Positions 14,901-22,166 of a stretch of 22,166 bases of DNA are shown one piece after another. This stretch comes from JAFDWI01 sp964544305 (lineage in GTDB: Bacteria > Actinomycetota > Acidimicrobiia > Acidimicrobiales > Iamiaceae). The notes beneath the pieces are model-generated. The model saw only the letters and a program-made list of their open reading frames with translations, did not search any database and was not told the origin of the DNA. The translations under genes were made by a program, and so were the position numbers. The stretch's first letter is position 1. Each line of letters begins with the position of its first letter. The stretch lies in the NCBI GenBank assembly GCA_964544305.1, contig CAZJAZ010000046.1, positions 1 to 22,166 of the forward strand, in the 5' to 3' direction.

Positions 14901-17900
14901 AATGAACGGGGTTCCGGGCAGAACGGAGACCGCGACAGGATTCGACGTGGCCGCGTTAAACACATTGGTTGGGGCACTGGTCACCGTTACGGTGTGCGAG
15001 CCCGCCGCCGACCACAGCAACTGGCATGTACCGGCTGGGCCAGCGACCACACACGATGAGCCCGCCCCATCAGACACGGTAAAGAGCGTGTTGAGTACAC
15101 TCGGCGCTCCGGGCGGAGTCGACGAGGTAACGGTTGCGATGACGTACTCGCCAACCGTTGGGTTCGTCTTGGAAAGACCCAGCGTCAATGTGGCGTCGTA
15201 GCGGTTGACCGTTACGTTCAACGAACCGGTCGACCCGGTGACCGCGCCCGTCGAGGGAGTGAACTCGGCGGTGACCGTATGGGGACCAGCCCCCGCGATG
15301 GAAATATCGAAGGTCACTTGCGCCGCGACACCGGTCGATGACACACCACTGCCGTTCACCGTTACGCCGTCAACCTTGACCCAGACATTGCCATTCAGCG
15401 GCACCGCACCGTAAAGCTCGTTGACGTTGACGGTGTAGGTGACGCTTTGTTGGACATACGGGTTTGGGATTGACGAGCCAATCGAGACGACCGTGGGGGG
15501 CGCTAGCACCGTCGTCGAAGCCGATGCGCTACCGGAGGCATAGACCCCATCACCGCCGTATTCGGCGACAACGCTGTGAGCGCCAACGGTGAGCGGTCCG
15601 CCCACGAAAGTTGCCACTCCGTTGACCAGGTTTGCCGTACCGACCTCGATGCCGTCGAGTTGGAATGTGACCGTGCCGGTTGGGGCAGCGTGACCTGGTG
15701 CGGTCGCCACCGAGGCGGTGTAGTTCCCGGCTTGTCCCGCGTAGATCGTGGCCGGTGCGAACGCGGCGGTCACCGTTGGCGACACTCGATTGACCGTCAA
15801 GGTTGTTGCATTTGCAATTGTGAATGCGTAACCGGCGTCGCCAAGATAGAGAACCCGAATCGAATGCGACCCCGAAGTTGCCATGAACCGATAGGTGGCA
15901 CTTGATGCCCCATTCGAACCGATGGTGAGATATTCGGTGTCGACGACCGTCCCGTCGACCAGGAACTGCACTTGGCCGCTCGGTGACGCAACCGTTGCGC
16001 CTTGAACGGTCGCTGTTGCGGTGACCAATGAGCCGACCTGCACGCTGGGGTTGTCAAGTGAAACGCTTACCGATGGGGTGGCCTGCGTAATGGTGACTTG
16101 GGTGGCCGCGGTCGTGAAGTTGACATCACTTGATGAGTAGTTGAACCGCAGGTGATGCAGTCCAACGCCAAGCGAGTTCACACCAATTGTGGCAACACCC
16201 GCGGAATCGAGGGCCACTGTTGTTGAGAAACTTGAGTCGTCGTCGAAAATGGTGATCGTGCCGGTCGCGATGGCGCCGGTTGCGGTGGTCACCGTTGCTT
16301 TGAAGGTGACCGTGGAACCAAAGGTGGTGGTGGGTGGCGTCGCTACGGCCACCATCGTGGCGTTCACCGGGTTTACGGTGACCGTAACCGTTCCCGTTCC
16401 CGCAGTGAGGTTCGCGTCGCCCGCGAAATAGGCGGTCACAGTGTGGGACCCAGCTCCCAGGAGAGGGACAGCCAGTGTCGCGGTGCCGGTGCCATCAAGG
16501 GTGGCTGAACCGAAGTTCGTGACTCCGTCGCTGAATGTGACCGTGCCCGAAGCGATGGCATTCCCGGGAGTTACAGCGGTCACGTTTGCCTGCAATGTGA
16601 TCGACTGTCCGTGCGCTCCGGTGCTTGGGGTTGCGTTCAGCGTCACCGTTGAAGCGGCTCGCGTCACCGAGTGCGCCAAGGGAGTCGCGGTGCTCGGGGC
16701 GAACGCGCTCGCGCCACCATAGGTAGCGGTGATTGTGTGATTGCCAACACCAAGATCGGCCAGGTCAACAGAGGCGACGCCGGTTGCGTCAAGAGGCACC
16801 GTTGCCAGGTCGGTGCCGTCAACTGCGAATGTGACGTTGCCGGTAGGAACGGCGACCGAAGCAACCGGGCTCACCTGTGCTTGCACGTGAACGTTTTGTC
16901 CACGTACCGAGGTGACACTGTCGGCGCTGAGTTGGGTGGTGGTTGCCACGGTTGTGATGTCGTGGCCGACCGGCGTTGAAGAACTTGTTGCAAAGCCAGA
17001 GCCAGGCAGATAAGTGGCGTGGAGCTGATGATTTCCCAGACCCAGCGATGTGGTGGTGAAAGTGGCTTGGCCTGCGGCGTCCAATGCGACCGTGCCGAGC
17101 GAAGTCGTGCCATCAAAGAACTCGGCCGCACCACTGGCTTGCAATGGCGTTCCGCTCGTGGCGACCGTTGCATGCAGATCGATCGACGCCCCGATGACCG
17201 ATGTTGACGATGGCGTGACCGACAAGCTGGTGGTTGTCGCGGCGTCGGTGACGTTTACATCGATCGTGGTCGTCGTTGCCGCAAACGTGCTGTCACCTTG
17301 GTAGATGATCAGGACCGAGTCAGTTCCCGCGGGAAGTTGGTCGGTGGTAAACGAGATGTCGCCTGACGCATCCAATGTGGTCGTGCCAACGATTGCTCCG
17401 TTCTCAACGAGCACCGTGCCGGTGGGTACGCCAGCAACATCTGGCGACGAGAGATGCGCGGCGATCGTGACCGGGTTGCCGTAAACAGGACTTGCCGGTG
17501 TGGCACTTGGTTCGATGGTCACGTTCGCTTTCACATCGACGTGACTTGTCGGTGAGGTTGCCGGGTCGTAGTTCGCATCGCCGTTGTACGTGGCGGTGAT
17601 GTCATGGCCGCCGACGCTCAACGTTGAGGTCGAATAAGTCGCGGTGGCTCCGCTGAGCGCGACGGTGGCGAGAGTGGTGGCACCCTCTTTGAAGGTGACG
17701 TTGCCGGTCGCGGGTGTGGGGCCCGGAAGGTTGAGAGTGGCGGTGAAGGTTTCTGCTTCTCCGAAGTTGGTTGGGGTTTGCGATGGGGTCAGATTGACCG
17801 ACAACGCGCCCGGTTTGATGGTGACATTGGTTGTGGCATTCGAAGTTGTGAATCGAGATGTCGCGTTGTAGGTGGCGGTGACATTGTGACTACCAAGTGC

Positions 17901-19872
17901 GAACGTCGAGACGGCAAGGTTTGCGGTTGCGGCCCCGTCAAGGGTGACGGTACCAAGCGTGGTCGCGCCTTCTTTGAACGTGACGTTCCCGGTGACCGCG
18001 GCTGTTTCATTGGTGGAGGTAACCGTTGCTTGCACGTTCACCGTGTCGCCGGGCATTGCGGTGCTTGGCGAAGCGGTGAGCGTCGTTGTGGTCGAAGGGT
18101 CGTATTCGGTGGCGCCGATGTCGCAGCCGGATAGTTGTGGGCGAGCAATACCGCGGGCGTCTTGGCTCGGGCACGAACCCGTCGCACCGGTGTCAATTGC
18201 CGGACTAGTCGGATTGAGCGAGTAGGTGGCTACGTCACCACCATGATCGGCCAATGTGCCGAGGCCCATCGCGGCCGACACGGTAGATCCTGGACAAGAC
18301 GTGTCGTTGGCTACGTTGTTCGTTCCGGTGACGGTGCCACCCGAGCCTGGATTCGTGGTACATCCAAATGCGCCACCTGCACCGGCAACAATTGAATTGT
18401 CGAGCGATCCACTGAACGTAAAGTCGATTGGGCCGCCGGTTCCGCCAATGAACGTCGAGTTGGCGATGTTCATCGTGCCACCCGACCAGGCATCCGCACC
18501 GCCTGCTCCCGCGGTGTTTCCTGAGAACGTCGAGTTGGCGATGGTCAGCGTCGACCACGCGGCGATCGCACCGCCAGAACCTTGCACGTTGTTGTTGTTG
18601 GTGAATGTGACCGAGTCGATGTTGCCGGTGGCGCTCGAGTTAATCGCGGCACCATACGAGCCTGCCGAGTTCATGTATGCGTTCGCGATGGTGAGATGTT
18701 TGAGCGTCCAGGTGGACCCGTCACCGTTGAAGATGAAGAGCTGGCTTGCTCCGCCGCCGTCAACGGTGACCTTGTGGGATGCACCGTCGATCGTCACGCC
18801 TTTTTGGATCATGAGTGGTTGACTGAGCGTGATTGTGCCATCGATTCCAAAGCCAATGTCTGAGGTTGACCCCATTGGTGCGGCATTCACTTCTTGAACG
18901 GCCGCGACCAACGTGCAGGTTCCGGTCGCGGTCGCACAGATTCCATCACCTGGGGTTGCATCGTCTGCGCCGGAAAGATCGTTCACGGTAAACGTGCCGC
19001 CACCACCGGATGCCGCGGTCGCAACGTTGGCACGGGCGATCGGCCAAAGCACCACCGCGGAGAGGATGAGAATCGACAGGGCCAAGCCGCGAGCCTGCGT
19101 TGCGTTCGGTAGCAACGGCATGGTGTTTGGCGTTTGTGGCTGGTTTGATCCCGACCCGCGGTAGAGCACGACGATCGTGGTCGCATACACCCAGCCCGAG
19201 GCAGCGACCGCGATGACGATGACGAGTCCTTGCACGCCGACGTCGCTCGTCATCGACACCAAACCGAACCCAATTGCCTGAAGGGCGACGACAGCGGCCA
19301 GAGCGGCGGCCAGTGTTGAAGCAATTGGTCGCATGCGCCCGACGCTTGCCTGGGTGCTGCGGCGAAGAATCGCTTTCGGACCGCCACCGTCGAGAGCGGC
19401 CGGAAGAATGAAGACCCAGCGCAGCACTTGTCGGGCAACAAGTGCGAACGGGATCGCCGCGAGAACAAGATTTCGTGTCGCGAACCATCGCAGTAATGGG
19501 CGGCGGCGTTGGAGTCGCCGAACGAGTGGGGTAACGACCAGCCCGAAAATGCCCGCGTTGACAATGAACGGTGTTGCCACCGCAAGCACACCAAGCAAAA
19601 GCAAAGCCCAAATTGCTGCACCGAGTACGGCGGGCAAGCGACGGACCGCTCGGGCAATTGCCTCGCGCATGGTGAACGAGTCGTTGNNNNNNNNNNNNNN
19701 NNNNNNNNNNNNNNNNNNNNNNNNNNNNNNNNNNNNNNNNNNNNNNNNNNNNNNNNNNNNNNNNNNNNNNNNNNNNNNNNNNNNNNGCGAACGAGAACCA
19801 GTGGGCGCGCAAGGTTGAAGCGATGTCGCCAAGATTGGTTCGGGTCGAGGGATCCTCGACTGGTCGGCTCAT
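11925..19872 (-). CDS. Giant multidomain surface protein: membrane domain, beta-helix, Ig-like and B-type repeats (>2,600 aa, spans gap)
   Basis: The N-terminus MSRPVEDPSTRTNLGDIAST is seen before the gap, with GGAGG 10 nt upstream of the ATG. After the gap come about five or six membrane segments with a LDGGGPKAILRRSTQASVGR motif, as in GPDPase-type membrane-domain proteins. About 19010-18100 encode a CSLREA-like start (CTLVAAVQEVNA), beta-helix strands and a 'choice-of-anchor Q' end (SPAIDTG, DARGIARP, CDIGATEYD). About 18098-14650 hold some 12 Ig-like (Big_3-type) repeats of about 95 residues with TGNVTFKEG and GSHTVTA motifs. About 14645-12575 hold about seven Cys-bearing InlB-B-like repeats. 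The last 215 residues are helical and unrecognised. A probable adhesin or surface stalk. The frame closes if the true gap is a multiple of three. Confidence 0.85.
19687..19786. other. Assembly gap (100 N) in the giant protein gene
   Basis: Exactly 100 N, 28 codons after the start of the giant gene. Unlike the first gap, the flanking sequences are not repeats of each other, so real coding sequence (probably the first membrane helices) is missing. Confidence 0.95.
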
Positions 19873-19932
19873 TGTCGCCCCGCCTCCATTGTGCGCAGCA
19901 GTGTTGCACACCATTGCCCGCGTGCATTCGTT

Positions 19933-19960
19933 ACTCTACACGCGTAGAGTTCAATTGCAA
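19933..19960. promoter_or_regulatory. TetR operator overlapping the giant gene's promoter
   Basis: ACTCTAC-ACGC-GTAGAGT (19933-19950) is a perfect 7-4-7 inverted repeat, the size of a TetR-family operator, in the 111-bp region between divergent genes. On the minus strand TTGCAA (19955-19960) and TAGAGT (19938-19933) are spaced 16 bp, a credible -35/-10 pair for the giant gene. The -10 is one half-site of the palindrome, so bound repressor would block it. Control by the adjacent TetR protein is inferred from position. Confidence 0.7.
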
Positions 19961-19983
19961 GATAACGTTTCCTTCCACAAATC

Positions 19984-20670
19984 ATGTCCCCACCCCGCCA
20001 AACACTCAACCGACATCGAATCATCACCGGGGCCCTTGAACTCATTGATAGAGACGACGTCGACGGTCTCTCGATGCGCAAGCTCGGCAAGCACCTCGGG
20101 GTCGATGCCATGACCATTTACGGCTACTTCGATTCGAAGGCCGAACTGCTTGGCGCCGTTGTTTCCCATGTGGCCCAGTCGGTCACGGAACTTCCCGAAC
20201 CGATTCCGAACGACCCGGTCGACATCTTCATAGCCGCCGCTATGCACTACCGCGACACGATCCTCGCTCATCCAAATCTGGCACCTCTCGTCGTCGCCCG
20301 ACCACTTCAAGCGCGAGATGTGGCAGCAAATGCAATGAACGCAATTGCCCTGCTCCGTGCCTCAGGAATCGACGAAGAACATCTCGTTGTCGCGGCTGGA
20401 ATGTTCACCCGATTTGGACTCGGCTTCATATTGCATGAGGCCCTCCAAACCGGCCTGCTCGCAACGATTGGAGTCGATCGTGACGAACACCGTGCCGAGG
20501 TACAAGAGGCGCTTGATGAACTTGGTGCGAGTTCTATTGAGAAAGGTTCCGCGCGGCGCCAAGATGACCCCGATGCGGCACGAGAAGAATTTGAGTTTGG
20601 GCTACGTCTCTTAATCAGTGGACTCCAGAAACTTTCACAACCCGAAGAGCAACACCAACAAGAGCCTTAG
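19984..20670 (+). CDS. TetR/AcrR-family transcriptional regulator (228 aa)
   Basis: Residues about 10-58 form the TetR HTH (RIITGALELIDRDDVDGLSM, then LGKHLGVDAMTIYGYFDSK). The following region (MHYRDTILAHPNLAPLVVAR) resembles the C-terminal ligand domain of tetracycline-repressor-like proteins. The ATG at 19984 has no clear ribosome site. It diverges from the giant surface-protein gene over a palindrome, so it probably represses that gene and itself. The inducer is unknown. Its TAG stop (20668-20670) overlaps the TAA stop of the convergent GH38 gene (20667-20669 on the other strand). Confidence 0.9.
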   Translation: MSPPRQTLNRHRIITGALELIDRDDVDGLSMRKLGKHLGVDAMTIYGYFDSKAELLGAVVSHVAQSVTELPEPIPNDPVDIFIAAAMHYRDTILAHPNLAPLVVARPLQARDVAANAMNAIALLRASGIDEEHLVVAAGMFTRFGLGFILHEALQTGLLATIGVDRDEHRAEVQEALDELGASSIEKGSARRQDDPDAAREEFEFGLRLLISGLQKLSQPEEQHQQEP

Positions 20671-22166
20671 TGAACCGGCGATGCCAGAATGCGAATCGAC
20701 GTCAAGTGATGCGTTACGGAAGCGTCAACACGTTGATCGTGTACGAGACATTCTCCATTGGCAATGTCACGCTCGCGCGCGTCGCACTTCATCGCAGCAA
20801 CTGGTTTCGCATCAACAAAGCGAAGGTGCACTGTTCGTGCGCTGGCATCAAAGCGCCAGTTGCGCAAACGCACAATGATGCCTACGCCACGATCCGCGGG
20901 TTTCACACTCAACACTTCAATATCAGGGTCGTCAACGACCACACCGAATTCGGGCCGACCGCGACCAACACGCTGATCGGCGAGGCGTTGCAGATCGCGC
21001 CCCGCGCTCACCACGCCACAATCGTTCGGGTCAATCCAGCCGGTCGCGAGCACCGCATCATGGTTACCCCACAATCGACCCCAAGCCGGTGCCATGACTG
21101 GAACCATGCGGTACGCGATTTCTTTGACCGCGCTCCGCGCAACAGTAACTTGCACCGTCCCGTCATTGCCGACATGCAGGTTCGTCGGCGTCGCCACCGC
21201 AACGCCAAACGCAGTCGGCCCATCGGGTGCACACACGGCAAAAGAATGCAGTGGCCAAAACGTTGGCTTATAGAAGCGTTGCAGATCTCGTTCAACAAGC
21301 GCACCGGGTTGATGCATGAGCAAACGATTACCGACATGGCCAAGTCGCACATCAAAGGTCACCGTGCGACGCTGTCGAGGTCGATAGGAAACACGGGTAA
21401 TCACCTGCGGGCTCAGAGCAGAAAAACGGTGTTCCAAGCTGAACCGACGCCCCTCGACGACGCCGTCAACGACGACAACGATTTCGCCATCGACCACCGA
21501 TGCCCGCAGCGCTGCAAGGCGGTTGGTTGAGCATGCCACGCGGTGAAAGCGGCCTCCTTTGAATTCGTGGCTCATCCGCCACAAGCCACCGCTGTCAAAC
21601 GAGCTCGTCAATACAAAACTTGGGCCTTCCACGAGCTCGCCAAGATCGTGGTCGACAAGTGAAACAAGCGCCCCGCCACGATTCGCATCAAAGCACGCGG
21701 TCCCCCAGGGGACCGTGACGCGAAGTAGGGCACCACGCTGCTCGACGACGCCGTCGGCCAATCTGTCAGCGTCGACTTTGGCCGCTGTCATCGGTCGTTC
21801 AGTTGCATGACTGAGGGTGGAAGCGGCCTCGGTGAGCCACCGATCCTGTTCTCCCCAAGCAACGTGATCAGGCGCGGTGCCGGTAATGAAATCGTGATGA
21901 TTCGAGGTCGCCGCAATCCAACGTGCTCGACGCTGTGTATCTGACAGCGCCGCCGTCTCACCGTGGAAAGCAACGTCTCTGGCACGCTGCGCGTCGTTCG
22001 CAATCACGAGCCTGCCAATATCTCGGGCCCGAGCTTTGATCGACGGTCGAGACGCGGTGAAGCCCATCCAATACGGGTTCGGATCAAATTCAAGTTCGGG
22101 CAACACGTCACAATGTGATGAGACACAATCGAAATAGTCGTCTAGGCCCGCGTTCACGAGCCACAC
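20667..22166 (-). CDS. GH38-family alpha-mannosidase, C-terminal part (runs off the right edge)
   Basis: The window holds the last 499 codons; the beginning of the gene, including the catalytic domain core, lies beyond 22166. The first 110 residues match the GH38 middle region: YWMGFTASRPSIKARARDI followed by SNHHDFITGTAPDHV, the family's HHDxxTGT motif. The rest is the C-terminal beta-sandwich region (for example SFDSGGLWRMSHEFKGGRF). Family members remove alpha-linked mannose from glycans. No signal peptide can be judged because the N-terminus is missing. The last 170 residues are duplicated in the chimera at 10451-11113. It converges with the TetR gene with overlapping stops. Confidence 0.85.
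   Translation of the reverse strand: MWLVNAGLDDYFDCVSSHCDVLPELEFDPNPYWMGFTASRPSIKARARDIGRLVIANDAQRARDVAFHGETAALSDTQRRARWIAATSNHHDFITGTAPDHVAWGEQDRWLTEAASTLSHATERPMTAAKVDADRLADGVVEQRGALLRVTVPWGTACFDANRGGALVSLVDHDLGELVEGPSFVLTSSFDSGGLWRMSHEFKGGRFHRVACSTNRLAALRASVVDGEIVVVVDGVVEGRRFSLEHRFSALSPQVITRVSYRPRQRRTVTFDVRLGHVGNRLLMHQPGALVERDLQRFYKPTFWPLHSFAVCAPDGPTAFGVAVATPTNLHVGNDGTVQVTVARSAVKEIAYRMVPVMAPAWGRLWGNHDAVLATGWIDPNDCGVVSAGRDLQRLADQRVGRGRPEFGVVVDDPDIEVLSVKPADRGVGIIVRLRNWRFDASARTVHLRFVDAKPVAAMKCDARERDIANGECLVHDQRVDASVTHHLTSIRILASPVH
20680..21200 (-). repeat. GH38 3' segment, parent-type copy of the duplication
   Basis: This segment within the GH38 gene matches 10455-10968 in the same orientation, about 10.2 kb apart. 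It is presumably the ancestral context because the full C-terminal domain continues upstream of it. Confidence 0.85.

Noticed and set aside
20670..21530. 286-codon open frame on the plus strand
   Set aside because: It is antisense to the GH38 coding region. The composition is that of a complementary-frame shadow and no domain is recognisable, while the minus frame has clear family motifs.

Overview
The window looks like chromosomal DNA of a moderately GC-rich actinobacterium. Supporting signs are a perfect actinobacterial-type LexA box in front of a 13E12/DUF222 HNH gene, an LPXTG-anchored exoprotein, leaderless-looking starts and many small toxin-antitoxin-type genes. The large exported proteins (NHL propeller, CSLREA/beta-helix/Ig-like giant) would suit Acidimicrobiia, but that is only a guess. 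No rRNA, tRNA, CRISPR array or transposase was seen. There are two 100-N scaffold gaps (4190-4289 and 19687-19786), each inside a gene.

Left region (1-3830). Two small conserved proteins on the minus strand (457->266, 224->105) diverge from an XRE repressor and an ImmA/IrrE metallopeptidase with a Cys-rich tail (563-2076). Two overlapping inverted repeats sit on the shared promoter, the layout of a protease-relieved repressor switch. After a 544-bp gene-free stretch comes a 13E12-type HNH protein (2621-3688) with a perfect SOS box just upstream of its ribosome-binding site.

Centre-left (3870-8090), all minus strand. A CocE/NonD-type serine hydrolase carries a signal peptide and a C-terminal LPATG sorting signal. 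It is followed by an NHL beta-propeller protein with a PqqD-like N-terminus. A roughly 55-bp hairpin-forming direct repeat lies downstream of each of these two genes. The gap in the propeller gene is flanked by an identical 55-mer; merging the two copies restores the frame and gives exactly six blades.

Centre (8163-11817). A minus-strand group holds a P-loop ATPase with a C-terminal helix-turn-helix, a small coiled-coil membrane protein, and a chimeric gene. The chimera has a Phd/YefM antitoxin DNA-binding domain fused in frame to the C-terminal tail of a GH38 alpha-mannosidase. The parental-type tail is found about 10 kb away at the right end of the window. Diverging from the chimera is an ordinary Phd/RelE toxin-antitoxin pair.

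Right region (11925-22166). A gene for a giant surface protein (more than 2,600 residues) encodes a multi-spanning membrane domain, a CSLREA/beta-helix domain, about 12 Ig-like repeats, about 7 Cys-bearing InlB-B-like repeats and a helical C-terminus. It diverges from a TetR regulator, and a perfect 7-4-7 palindrome overlaps its predicted -10 box. The TetR gene converges on, and overlaps by its stop codon, a GH38 alpha-mannosidase gene that runs off the right edge.
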